From: Roseomonas sp. | GTDB taxonomy: Bacteria; Pseudomonadota; Alphaproteobacteria; Acetobacterales; Acetobacteraceae | Assembly: GCA_020249925.1 (NCBI GenBank) | Contig: JADCER010000009.1 | Span: 186,001 to 250,000 of the forward strand | Reading direction: 5' to 3' | Length of the DNA: 64,000 nt | In this document: in pieces, positions 16,287-24,445 of the stretch | How positions within the stretch are numbered: the first letter of the stretch is position 1 | How the letters are laid out: every line of letters begins with the position of its first letter | Program-made: the position numbers and the translations under genes | Notes under the pieces: model-generated | Databases searched by the model: none | Told to the model about the DNA's origin: nothing | What the model saw: only the letters and a program-made list of their open reading frames with translations

Positions 16287-16718
16287 TCAAGCGCCATCGC
16301 CAATCCTCTCGGAGAAGCGCAACAGGTAGCCGTCCGGGTCCTGCACCAGGAATTGCCGCACCGTCACCGTACCTTCGCCGACGCGGTAGGTCTTCTCCTC
16401 AGCGTCGAGAAAAAGCGGCCAACCCACCGCGGCCAAGGCCACCAGGATTGGCGCAATATCCTCGACCGCGATCTCAAGATTGATGCCCCGTCCCAGCGGC
16501 GGCTCAAGCGGGCCCGTCACCCAGTCCCGATCCGTGCCCAGCTGGTCCAGCATCACCCGCGCCGAGCCGCGCTGAATGCAGGCGAAGGCGTGCTCTGGCC
16601 GGTCGTAGATCACGGCGAAGCCACAAGCCCCGCACCAGAAGGCAAGGCTTTTGGCAAGGTCGCGCACCGAAAGCTCGGGGACGAGGTCGGCGGGGTGGGG
16701 TGCGAGGGGTGGGGTCAT
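16287..16718 (-). CDS. VOC superfamily (glyoxalase/bleomycin resistance-like) protein
   Basis: Predicted 143-aa protein of the vicinal oxygen chelate fold. The sequence LVPELSVRDLAKSLAFWCGA is the usual first beta-alpha unit, followed by FAVIYDRPEHAFACIQRG, an acidic INLEIAVED strand, and a C-terminal VRQFLVQDPDGYLLRF that carries the conserved DP.G motif. Such proteins bind metal or sequester bleomycin-like drugs; the true activity is unclear. Its start is preceded by the same kind of remnant tail as the rhodanese gene. Confidence 0.82.
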   Translation of the reverse strand: MTPPLAPHPADLVPELSVRDLAKSLAFWCGACGFAVIYDRPEHAFACIQRGSARVMLDQLGTDRDWVTGPLEPPLGRGINLEIAVEDIAPILVALAAVGWPLFLDAEEKTYRVGEGTVTVRQFLVQDPDGYLLRFSERIGDGA

Positions 16719-16721
16719 GGA

Positions 16722-16860
16722 TCATTTCTCCCCAAATGAAGGATCATCATAGGCCGCATTCCGGGTCATCGCACAAGCGCTGAGCCGCGCATAAGGGCGC
16801 CCCAGAAGGCTGCCAGCGCCGCCGCTTGATGCATCGACAAAACGCAGGTTGACCCTAACC
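16722..16860 (-). pseudogene. C-terminal tail remnant, copy B
   Basis: The frame ending at TGA 16722-16724 reads ...SSGGAGSLLGRPYARLSACA and on to NAAYDDPSFGEK. The end matches copy A in about half of 24 residues. Upstream the frame loses any protein-like character and runs into the oppositely oriented amidase fragment. It appears to be the 3' stump of a gene whose body has been lost; the boundary near 16860 is approximate. Confidence 0.45.
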
Positions 16861-16911
16861 CCGCATGAGCCAGATACTCCGTTAGTCAGCGCGCCAAGCG
16901 GTCTCAAATAA

Positions 16912-17310
16912 TTTGACGACGGGCAATATTCAGTTGCTGATTTTCGCAAGGCGCAATGCGCACGGGGGCGGTTGTATCGCGCCATTCAGGACCTGCTTGC
17001 GCGCTACGAGGCGTTGGTGATGCCAACCATGACACGCACGGCCCTTGATGTTGGCTTCGATGCCGCCAATGACGAGGTTGAAGTGGATGGCGTGAAATGC
17101 GGCAATACAAGGCTGGGTTGGCATTCCGCCTTGTACCCGTTCAATTTGGCCGGCCATCCGGCCATCACCCTACCCTCAGGCTTCGCCACAGATGGATTGC
17201 CGACGGCGCTCCACATCGTGGGGCGATGGGGGGATGAGACAGGTATGATGCGGCTTGCGGCCATTCAGGAAACAGCGCGGCCTTGGGCGCAGCTTAGGCC
17301 ACCAGTCTGA
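16912..17310 (+). pseudogene. amidase C-terminal fragment
   Basis: About 132 codons, open from just after a TAA at 16909-16911 to a TGA at 17310, encode the C-terminal quarter of an amidase-signature enzyme: ADFRKAQCARGRLYRAIQDL, EALVMPTMTRTALDVG, then LYPFNLAGHPAITLPSGF and GLPTALHIVGRWGDE. The last two segments are the hallmark C-terminal region of the family. The catalytic Lys-Ser-Ser part (about 330 residues) is absent and no credible start exists, so the gene is decayed or truncated by rearrangement. Confidence 0.85.
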
Positions 17311-17479
17311 ACGGGGTGCCCATGCCAGGCCTGATTTTGGCGTTTCCGCGCTCCAAGGCTTGGTACTTGCACGTGACTTATCAGCGCCCTTTTCGGTCCT
17401 GGGGGTGCTGCTTTGGGTCCGCATCAAGCGCACGAGCGTACGGCCTATCGGCGACTATTTCGTAAGGTATTGATTTCAT
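17311..17479. other. non-coding stretch between amidase remnant and tRNA-Lys
   Basis: No convincing gene is visible. The segment follows the broken amidase and leads to the 3' end of the tRNA, so it is the side of the tRNA gene where integrative elements normally insert. No integrase, att repeat or insertion-sequence end was recognised. Confidence 0.3.
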
Positions 17480-17555
<76 letters not shown>

Positions 17556-17625
17556 GGCGGCCAGGGACAACCCCGGCGCGACCAAGGCGCGCTACATACC
17601 GCCCGGGGCGGTTTTGTCCAGCCCC

Positions 17626-18126
17626 TCAGCCGGCGGCGGCCATCATGGTGCGGCTATGGATGAACCCATAGGTCGGGAATTGCGTGCCCCCGAAATCATC
17701 CGCCGGCGGATACCAAACCCGCACAAGGGACCAATCGCCTCGGGGCGAGACATCCAGCACCGGCTGATCACGCGCGATCTGTCCCCGCGCCCGGCCGCTG
17801 GACCAATTGGCGTGATCCACTCGGATTTCGCGGGCGGAGACCACGCGGGAAACCACCGCCAAATGCCCCTGCGGGTTCCGGCTGGTCCGCTGGAAGACCA
17901 GAACGCTGCCCGGCAGCGGTGCCCTGGACCGTTCATATTGCCCCGCTGCCGCCTGCCACCATTGCCAAGCATCGCCGTTGATGCGCAGACCCGAACGTTC
18001 CCGCGCGAAGGGCACGCAGGACATATCTCCGCCAGCATAGCCAGGTACGCCAGACCGCGCGCCCATGCGCCCGGAAGCACAGCCGGCGAGTGCGAATAAC
18101 AACCCCATCGTGACCATGCGGCGCAT
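17626..18126 (-). CDS. CHAP-domain lipoprotein (putative peptidoglycan amidase/peptidase)
   Basis: Predicted 166-aa lipoprotein. The start MRRMVTMGLLFALAGCASG gives a short signal with lipobox LAGC. The rest fits a CHAP cysteine peptidase: catalytic Cys in DMSCVPFARERSG, a central WWQAAAGQY...PGSVLVFQ, His in GHLAVVSRVVS and a polar residue in DHANW. It probably cleaves peptidoglycan stem peptides at the envelope. The longer frame from 18186 would place the lipobox too far in. It stands alone, next to tRNA-Lys. Confidence 0.85.
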   Translation of the reverse strand: MRRMVTMGLLFALAGCASGRMGARSGVPGYAGGDMSCVPFARERSGLRINGDAWQWWQAAAGQYERSRAPLPGSVLVFQRTSRNPQGHLAVVSRVVSAREIRVDHANWSSGRARGQIARDQPVLDVSPRGDWSLVRVWYPPADDFGGTQFPTYGFIHSRTMMAAAG

Positions 18127-18202
18127 GATCGCGAACCCCCTTAATTTCCCCGATTGGAATTCTACCAAAACCACCGCGATTTGCACTGAAAATCGCGCAA
18201 TG

Positions 18203-18231
18203 AAAAAGGGCGCCCCCCAAAGGGGCGCTCC
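18203..18231 (-). terminator. rho-independent terminator of the thiolase/DUF35 operon
   Basis: On the minus strand, GAGCGCCCC and GGGGCGCCC arms pair across a short T/G loop and are followed by five T residues (GCCCTTTTTC). It lies just after the DUF35 stop at 18250. Confidence 0.75.
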
Positions 18232-18249
18232 TTCAGAAAAACCCAGCGA

Positions 18250-18648
18250 TCACACCGGGGTGAACATGAAGGCCGGCGGGCCATCCCCCTGGGTCGGCTT
18301 GAAGACCAGCTTCACCTTCTGGCCGATCTTCAAGCTATCCAGATCACAATCCACGATATTGGTGAAAACGCGGATGCCTTCATCCAGTTCCACGTAAGCG
18401 ACGCAATAGGGTTCCTTGGTGCGCATTACGGTGAAGGTATAGATGCTGCCCGTGCCCTTGGCTTCCACTAATTCGATATTGTTGGACAGCGTAAAGGGCG
18501 AACAGCCGCGCGGATACCAGAAGAATTTGCCGGTATCATTGCATTTGCCGATCAGCAGCTTGCCGGCGCGCGCGCCATCAAAAAACGGCTGATTGGTCGG
18601 GTCCGTCTTGATTTCCGGCAGGGCCCTGTTGAATGCCATGGTGGCCAT
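18250..18648 (-). CDS. DUF35 OB-fold protein (thiolase accessory)
   Basis: Predicted 132-aa protein of the Zn-ribbon/OB-fold DUF35 family that works beside thiolase-like enzymes. The N-terminal half (NQPFFDGARAGKLLIGKCND, then FWYPRGCSPF) is the rubredoxin-like part, but it retains only two of the usual four cysteines, so zinc may not be bound. The OB fold follows (GTGSIYTFTVMRT, VAYVELDEGIRVFTNIVD, IGQKVKLVF). It starts 6 bases after the thiolase-like gene. The pair resembles acyl-CoA condensing or lyase complexes. Confidence 0.88.
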   Translation of the reverse strand: MATMAFNRALPEIKTDPTNQPFFDGARAGKLLIGKCNDTGKFFWYPRGCSPFTLSNNIELVEAKGTGSIYTFTVMRTKEPYCVAYVELDEGIRVFTNIVDCDLDSLKIGQKVKLVFKPTQGDGPPAFMFTPV

Positions 18649-18653
18649 ATCGC

Positions 18654-19826
18654 TTACTCCCTTTCCAGAATGACGGTGGCGCTGCCATGGCGCGTGCCAA
18701 GCAAGCCGCCCGTGCCATGCGCGAGTGCCAAAGTGCAGCCAGGCACCTGCACCTTGGGATGCGCTTCATGGCGCAATTGCCTGACGGCTTCGATAACCTT
18801 GGTCATGCCGCCACGATTGGCTGGGTGGTTGTTGCAAAGCCCGCCGCCATCGGTGTTGAAGGGCAGCTTGCCCACGCCGGAAATCAGATTGCCATCGGCA
18901 ACAAACTTTCCGCCTTCACCCTTTTTGCAGAAGCCAAGGTCTTCCAACTGGATCAGCACCGTGATGGTGAAGCTGTCATAGATGGAAGCGTATTGAATAT
19001 CTTTCGGCGTCACACCGGCTTCTTCAAAAGCACGCGGGCCAGACCAGACAGCGCCTGAATAGGTCAAATCCGTATAGCCGGCATTCTGGTTCTTGGTTGC
19101 CTCGCCATGGCCCTTTACCTTCACCAAAGGCCGCTTCAGCGATTTGGCGATCTCAGGCCGCGTCACAATCAAGGCGCCGCCGCCATCGGAAATGACGCAG
19201 CAATCCAGCCGGTGCAGCGGGTCTGACACCATGGGCGAATTCACCACATCTTCCACCGTCACCACCTTGGGCAACATGGCATGCGGGTTGTGCTGCGCAT
19301 GATGCGAAGCCGCCACCTTGATCCAGGCGAGCTGTTCAGACGTGGTGCCATATTCATGCATGTGGCGCATGGCGCACATGGCATAGGCATTGGCGACCGT
19401 GCGGCCATAGACAATCTCAAACGGATCATCCGGCACATTCACGCCCCAGGAACGCGGCGCGGTGCCGGTGGCCATCGCCTCTGCGCGAGGCCGCCCCGCC
19501 AGCGTGATCAGCGCGATATTGCACTTACCCAACGCGATCGCTTCCACCGCATGGCCGACATGCATCACATAGGAACAGCCGCCCATATCGGTGGAATCGA
19601 GGTGCTTGAGTTTCGTCAGCCCCAGATAATCCGCCATATTGAGCGGGCCGAGCCCCGGCGCGGCGCCGGTGCAGAAAAACCCATCCACATCATCCTTGGA
19701 AAGCCCGGCATCCTGTAGCGCGCCATAGGCGACTTCGGCGTGAAGCTGGGCCACGGATGTATTGTCGGCCTTGCGCGTCGGGTGCTCAAAGGCGCCCACG
19801 ATATAGCCCTTGCCATTGGTACTCAT
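18654..19826 (-). CDS. thiolase-superfamily protein (lipid-transfer/SCP-x type)
   Basis: Predicted 390-aa cytoplasmic thiolase-fold enzyme. It shows an active cysteine region (TDMGGCSYVMHVGHAVEAI), the GGGALIV strand, CNNHPANRGGM (catalytic His position) and a C-terminal ALAHGTGGLLGTRHG. Here the usual CxGGG cysteine motif is replaced by HGTGG, which is seen in the acetyl-CoA-acetyltransferase-like or lipid-transfer branch. It pairs with the downstream DUF35 protein, as in archaeal HMG-CoA synthesis and steroid-degradation complexes. Substrate not predictable. Confidence 0.85.
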   Translation of the reverse strand: MSTNGKGYIVGAFEHPTRKADNTSVAQLHAEVAYGALQDAGLSKDDVDGFFCTGAAPGLGPLNMADYLGLTKLKHLDSTDMGGCSYVMHVGHAVEAIALGKCNIALITLAGRPRAEAMATGTAPRSWGVNVPDDPFEIVYGRTVANAYAMCAMRHMHEYGTTSEQLAWIKVAASHHAQHNPHAMLPKVVTVEDVVNSPMVSDPLHRLDCCVISDGGGALIVTRPEIAKSLKRPLVKVKGHGEATKNQNAGYTDLTYSGAVWSGPRAFEEAGVTPKDIQYASIYDSFTITVLIQLEDLGFCKKGEGGKFVADGNLISGVGKLPFNTDGGGLCNNHPANRGGMTKVIEAVRQLRHEAHPKVQVPGCTLALAHGTGGLLGTRHGSATVILERE

Positions 19827-19916
19827 AAGCGGCGTTTATCCTCCTCGATCTTGGTAGCGGAATGGAAGCAGCGCCGGGGCGGCTTGTCACCCCCCCCGGC
19901 GTGCGGAAAAAATGGT

Positions 19917-20711
19917 TCAGCGTGGAGCGCCCATTACCGGCACGGCAATGCCAAGCCCATCGCGGGGCAGGCGCGCGCCGGCGCGGCGGAGCTCGGCCTC
20001 GGCAGCGCGGATCTGGCGCGCGGTTTCTTCCTGCGTGAGGTGGGAAACGCGCTCCTTCAACAGCGCATGGCCGCGGGCGATATCGGCCAGCACGGTCTGG
20101 TAATTCCGGATCGCGGCGGCACGATTGGCGGCAGCGGCTTCATGCAGCGCCGAAAGGTCGCGCAGGATTTGTCGGCTTGCCTCATCACGCGCTTCGCGCA
20201 GCAGGCGCTGATAGCGTGCGCGGGCCTGATCCGCTGCGGCTGTCTCAGCTGGTTCAAGCGTGGTGATGGCTTCCTGCATGGCGGCGATCAGCGCCTGCAC
20301 GGGCGCATCGGCTTCGCGGATGGTGGCGCGGAGTTGCGGGGCGCGGGCCAGGGAACGCCCGCGGTCTCGCAGCAGCGCGCCAAGCGTCTGGATCGCCTCA
20401 GCGCCTTTGGGGCTGGTGGGCGCAACACGCGGCGCATAAGCCGCCAGCGGGTCTTCGCGAATCATCAAAAGCCCATCGGCGGCGAGGGTATCTAGCGCCT
20501 TCAGATAGGTGGCGAGTGCCTGCTGCATGGCGTTGATGGCGTCAGCGGCGGGCGAGACAGAAGGCGCCGCGCCCGGGCGCGTCACCAATTCCGGATAGAT
20601 GGCGGCGTTGCCCGCCACATTCGCCCAATCGCGCACTGGGGTGTAATCCGGCGGGCCGCAGCCGATCAGCGCGGCGAGTGGCAACGCTAGAATGCCGTGC
20701 CGCAATTTCAT
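19917..20711 (-). CDS. predicted helical lipoprotein of unknown function
   Basis: Predicted 264-aa lipoprotein. MKLRHGILALPLAALIGCGP gives a signal with lipobox LIGC. The rest is almost wholly helical and Ala/Arg/Glu-rich, with likely coiled coils around residues 85-250 (for example ARYQRLLREARDEASRQIL). The start at 20711 is chosen because its ATG overlaps the metallo-hydrolase stop (ATGA). No known domain recognised; it may be a periplasmic envelope-associated coiled-coil protein. Expression is presumably coupled to the upstream metallo-hydrolase. Confidence 0.8.
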   Translation of the reverse strand: MKLRHGILALPLAALIGCGPPDYTPVRDWANVAGNAAIYPELVTRPGAAPSVSPAADAINAMQQALATYLKALDTLAADGLLMIREDPLAAYAPRVAPTSPKGAEAIQTLGALLRDRGRSLARAPQLRATIREADAPVQALIAAMQEAITTLEPAETAAADQARARYQRLLREARDEASRQILRDLSALHEAAAANRAAAIRNYQTVLADIARGHALLKERVSHLTQEETARQIRAAEAELRRAGARLPRDGLGIAVPVMGAPR

Positions 20712-21598
20712 GACACCACCCATGCGCCGGCTTCCTGCCGCACCGCACCTTCCGCCGCCAGCTTGATCAGATGCGCGGTCAGGCTGCGCGCTGCCGCCGG
20801 GATCAGCCTGGCATCAAGTGCCGCACCATAAACCGGCGGGACCAAAGCCTCAGCGCTTGCCCGCCCGGCGCGGCGGAGTTCTTCCAGAATACGCGCCTCT
20901 CTCTCCCGCCGATGCGCGGCCAGGGCGGCCACAAAGGGCTGGGGGTTGGGCAGCGGCGGACCATGGCCTGGCAGATAAAGCGCGTCATCGCCGCGTGCCT
21001 GAAGTTTGCCGAGCGAATTCATATAGGCCGCCATATCGCCATCCGGCGGGCTGACCACGCTGGTGGACCAGGACATGACATGATCCGCGCTGAACAGCGT
21101 GCGGTTCGTGCTGGAATTTTCCAAGGCAAAGCAAAGGTGATTCGCGCAATGGCCAGGCGTGTGCAGCGCTGTCACGCGCCAATCGGCGCCCGCCACCGTG
21201 GCGCCATCCGCGAGCGTCACATCCGGGCGGAAGGTATGATCACCGCCTTCGCCGCCCTGTTCCGGCGGTGTCATATGCGGGCCGAAACCATAGCTCGGCG
21301 CGCCGGTTGCGGCCTTCAGCGCGGCCACGCCTGGTGAATGGTCCCGATGCGTGTGGGATACCAGGATATGCGTGACACGCTCACCCTCGGTCGCCGCCAG
21401 CAAGGCACCCAGATGCGCCGCATCTACCGGGCCGGGGTCCAGGATCGCCACGGAATTGCCCTGCCCGATGATCCAGCTATTCGTGCCGCGAAAGGTGAAG
21501 GCGCCGGGATTATTGCAGAGCACACGGCGCACGCCCGGCGCCGTCTGTTCCACCGCGCTCGGGGCCAGGCTGTCATTTTTCAGGAAGGGAATGCTCAT
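20708..21598 (-). CDS. MBL-fold metallo-hydrolase
   Basis: Predicted 296-aa metallo-beta-lactamase-fold hydrolase of the LACTB2/glyoxalase II-like group. Metal motif HTHRDHSPG, then His in ALHTPGHCANH, Asp in LFSADHVMSWSTS, and a final His in LYLPGHGPPL. A C-terminal winged-helix-like tail (LRRAGRASAEALVPPVYG...) matches the BLACT_WH extension of LACTB2-type enzymes. The start at 21598 has GAGG at the right distance; an upstream ATG at 21622 lacks a ribosome binding site. Translationally coupled to the lipoprotein downstream. Confidence 0.9.
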   Translation of the reverse strand: MSIPFLKNDSLAPSAVEQTAPGVRRVLCNNPGAFTFRGTNSWIIGQGNSVAILDPGPVDAAHLGALLAATEGERVTHILVSHTHRDHSPGVAALKAATGAPSYGFGPHMTPPEQGGEGGDHTFRPDVTLADGATVAGADWRVTALHTPGHCANHLCFALENSSTNRTLFSADHVMSWSTSVVSPPDGDMAAYMNSLGKLQARGDDALYLPGHGPPLPNPQPFVAALAAHRREREARILEELRRAGRASAEALVPPVYGAALDARLIPAAARSLTAHLIKLAAEGAVRQEAGAWVVS

Positions 21599-21658
21599 CT
21601 TCGGCGCCTCATTGTTGGGCATAGGGTGCGGCGAGGCCTGCCGGTCTGCAAGCCCTGC

Positions 21659-22570
21659 CTATTGCCCTTGTCGCTTCATCCGCCCGCGCACCAATTCCCG
21701 GTGCAGGATATACAACCCGGAAATCACAATCAGCACCGCGCCAAGAATGGTGGCGATGGTTGGCATATCCCCCCAGATCAGCCAGCCAAATCCAACAGCC
21801 CAGAGGATGGAGGTATAGGAATAAGGCCCAAGCGAGGATACCTCGGCCGAGGCATAGGCTTCCGTCAGCATCACCTGCGCGAGACCACCGACTAGCCCCA
21901 CCAGGATCAGGATCAGCAATTCCCAAGCATTGGGCGTGGTCCAGAAGAACGGCAGCGCCGCGGCGGTAAAGGCTGTCATCAACAGCGATTGCCACAGCAC
22001 AATGGTGGTGGAGCTTTCTGTGGCTGAGAGGTTGCGCACCAAAAGCGTGGTGAGCGCGGACCAGACACCTTGGGAAACCGCGACGGCCATGCCGATCATG
22101 ACCGCTTTTTCCGGCCAGCTACCGCCCTGGAATGCGCCCTGACCCAGCGCAATCACCATAATGCCGACAAAGCCCAATATCACCGCGGACCAGCGATGGA
22201 TGCCAACCTTCTCCCCCAATAGCGGGATGGAAAGCAGGGTCACGAATAGCGGCGTGGTGTAGGTAAGCGCGGTTTGCTCCGCCAAGGGCAGCACCGTCAG
22301 CGCAAAGAAGGAACAGCCCTGCGCCATGGTGCCGGTGAAGGCGCGCAAAAGGTGGGATGGAAAGCGCCGCGTGCGCAAAATGCCCCATTGCCGGCCCCGC
22401 GCCACGATCACGAAAATCACCGGCAGCGCGAAGGCGGATCGGAAGAACATGATCTCGATAAAGGAAATGCTCTCCGCAACATCCTTGATCATGGCTGACA
22501 TGATGGTGAAGAGCGCGGTTGCCCCCAGCATCAGAAGCGCGCCGCGGCGGATATCGTGGCGGAGCGCCAT
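21659..22570 (-). CDS. EamA/DMT superfamily permease
   Basis: Predicted 303-aa inner-membrane protein with about ten helices arranged as two EamA repeats. It begins MALRHDIRRGALLMLGATAL and shows FRSAFALPVIF and TYTTPLFVTLLSIPLLGEKVG (the conserved end of the first repeat), with SSLGPYSYTSILWAVGFGWL in the second. Its ATG overlaps the stop of another DMT permease by one base (TGATG). Members export or import small metabolites such as amino acids or sugars; the substrate is unknown. The arrangement suggests the two form one transcript, possibly a heteromeric transporter. Confidence 0.9.
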   Translation of the reverse strand: MALRHDIRRGALLMLGATALFTIMSAMIKDVAESISFIEIMFFRSAFALPVIFVIVARGRQWGILRTRRFPSHLLRAFTGTMAQGCSFFALTVLPLAEQTALTYTTPLFVTLLSIPLLGEKVGIHRWSAVILGFVGIMVIALGQGAFQGGSWPEKAVMIGMAVAVSQGVWSALTTLLVRNLSATESSTTIVLWQSLLMTAFTAAALPFFWTTPNAWELLILILVGLVGGLAQVMLTEAYASAEVSSLGPYSYTSILWAVGFGWLIWGDMPTIATILGAVLIVISGLYILHRELVRGRMKRQGQ

Positions 22571-23496
22571 CAGGCGTTGTCCTTCATGCGCGCACGCTCC
22601 GCCGCACGGCGCACCTGTTCGCGATGCACATTGTAAAGCCCCGCCGCCACCACCAGGGACGCGCCGGCGAGGGTGGTCCAACCCGGCACCTCGGCCCAAA
22701 TCAAAAAGCCGATCACGCCGCCAATCAACAGGGGCGAATATTCAAAGGGCGCGAGCACGGAAACCGGCGCCAGCGCAAAGGCGCGCGCGAACATCAAATG
22801 CGCCATGCCGTTGAAAATTCCAAACAGCACCAGCAGCAGCATGGTATTGGTGGAAGGCAGCAAGGATGGCGGCGGGAAGGCCGGCAGGAAAAGCAAACCC
22901 ATCGGGATATGCGCCATCATCAGCCAAAAGGCGATCGCCGCCGGCCCATCACTGACCGAAAGCATCCGTGTCCAGATGCGCGTCACCGCCATCAACACCA
23001 CCGCACCTAGCAGCGCCGCCGCTTCGATGCGCCACAAATCGCCCGAGGGCTGCAACATGATCAGCACGCCACCAAAACCGATCATGGTGGAAGTCCAGCG
23101 CCGCCAGCCTACCTTTTCGCCGAGCAAGGGAATGGCAAACAGCGTCATGAGCAAAGGTGTCGCGCAAGCCACTGCATAGGAATCCACCAAAGGCATGCCC
23201 CGCGCCCAGGCCCAATACCAGGTGGCGGAAACGCAGCAATGCAGCAGCCCGCGCCAGGCGAGCAGCCGGCGGTTATTCGGGAAAAGCCCCCGCCCGCGCG
23301 TGAGGATCACCACCGTGATGCCGCCCACCACGCCGCGCCAGATCATGGCCATGGCCGCGCCCACTTCCGGCAGCGCCCATTTGATGGCCGCATCGGCGCC
23401 GGTGATGACGATATACGCCACCAGAATAATGCCAATGCCGCGCAAAGTCTCGGCCCCGGTCGGCACGCTGAGCGCGGTTTTGGGCGCCTCAGCCAT
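22570..23496 (-). CDS. EamA/DMT superfamily permease
   Basis: Predicted 308-aa inner-membrane protein, two EamA repeats, about ten helices. It shows MIWRGVVGGITVVILTRGR, CATPLLMTLFAIPLLGEKVGW at the end of the first repeat and VSVLAPFEYSPLLIGGVIGF in the second. It resembles its downstream neighbour in layout but is clearly divergent, so this is an old tandem pair. The start is uncertain: ATG at 23496 is used, while a TTG at 23541 would add 15 residues. Substrate unknown. Confidence 0.88.
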   Translation of the reverse strand: MAEAPKTALSVPTGAETLRGIGIILVAYIVITGADAAIKWALPEVGAAMAMIWRGVVGGITVVILTRGRGLFPNNRRLLAWRGLLHCCVSATWYWAWARGMPLVDSYAVACATPLLMTLFAIPLLGEKVGWRRWTSTMIGFGGVLIMLQPSGDLWRIEAAALLGAVVLMAVTRIWTRMLSVSDGPAAIAFWLMMAHIPMGLLFLPAFPPPSLLPSTNTMLLLVLFGIFNGMAHLMFARAFALAPVSVLAPFEYSPLLIGGVIGFLIWAEVPGWTTLAGASLVVAAGLYNVHREQVRRAAERARMKDNA

Positions 23497-23697
23497 GCGA
23501 AAGGCAGCTTGCGGCGGCTTGGTGCGGCGAGGCCCCGGCAAGGGCGCCCGCGCATCGTGGCGCGGGCTTAGGTGATGGCGATTGCATGATTATTGGGCGC
23601 AGTCTCGGCTCAGATGGGGGCGTATGCAAGCCAAATAAGGCAGGCTTAAGCGCGCCGCGCCTTGTTCCCGCCGTGGCGCAATGCGAAACATCCGTCC

Positions 23698-24429
23698 GTG
23701 GAAGCCGCCGAATATGATCTGATGGATGCGGTGGAGGAGCGCATGTGGTGGTACCGCGCGCTCCACCTTCGCGTCCTTGATGCCTTGCAACGCCGCCCAG
23801 GGGCGCCGGGGCCGTTGCTCGATGCCGGCTGCGGCACAGGTGGGCTGCTCCGGCGCCTGGCCGGGAAGTCCACGCGCGCCTTGGTCGGGCTGGATTTCAA
23901 CCCGGAAGCCGCGCGGCGCGCCGGGGCCAAATCCGGCGCGCTCACCACCGGGGGGGATGCCAATCGCCTGCCCTTCGCCGATGCCAGCTTTGGCGCGCTG
24001 GTGAGCCTGGATGTGCTTGGCCACCGCGCCGTGGAACCGGGGATCGCTTTGGCCGAGTTTCACCGCGTGCTGAAGCCAGGCGGCGCCCTGGTGCTGAACC
24101 TGCCGGCCTTTGAATGGTTGCATTCGGCCCATGATATCCGGGTGCATAATGCGCGCCGCTTCACGGCGGCCCAGGCCCGCGCGCTGCTGGCTGAGGCGGG
24201 TTTTACCGCCATTGAAGCCCACTATTGGAATGCGCTGCTGCTGCCGCTCATGGTGCTGCAACGCAAGATCCTGAAATCGGATGATCAGGCCAAAAGCGAT
24301 GTCGCCCCCTTCCCGCCATGGTTGGATGCCATGCTCTACGCGGTAACGGGGCTTGAACGGTTCATGGCCCGGATCGGCCTGCGCTACCCTGCGGGCGGTT
24401 CGGTCCTGGTCATCGCAACCCGGCCCTGA
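23698..24429 (+). CDS. class I SAM-dependent methyltransferase
   Basis: Predicted 243-aa methyltransferase that begins a four-gene same-strand series. After a VEERMWWYRALHLRVLDAL helix comes motif I, LLDAGCGTGGLLRRL, the acidic VGLDFNPEA, GDANRLPFADASFGALVSLD and LAEFHRVLKPGGALVLNLP, a normal methyltransferase-11 fold. The C-terminal portion has a hydrophobic membrane-like segment (LLLPLMVLQRKIL). The GTG at 23698 is used; a TTG at 23662 is possible, and neither has a strong ribosome site. The 'EERMWWYR' head is shared by methyltransferases found next to polyprenyl-phosphate glycosyltransferases. Confidence 0.82.
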   Translation: MEAAEYDLMDAVEERMWWYRALHLRVLDALQRRPGAPGPLLDAGCGTGGLLRRLAGKSTRALVGLDFNPEAARRAGAKSGALTTGGDANRLPFADASFGALVSLDVLGHRAVEPGIALAEFHRVLKPGGALVLNLPAFEWLHSAHDIRVHNARRFTAAQARALLAEAGFTAIEAHYWNALLLPLMVLQRKILKSDDQAKSDVAPFPPWLDAMLYAVTGLERFMARIGLRYPAGGSVLVIATRP

Positions 24430-24445
24430 GAATGGAGAGGTTTGA

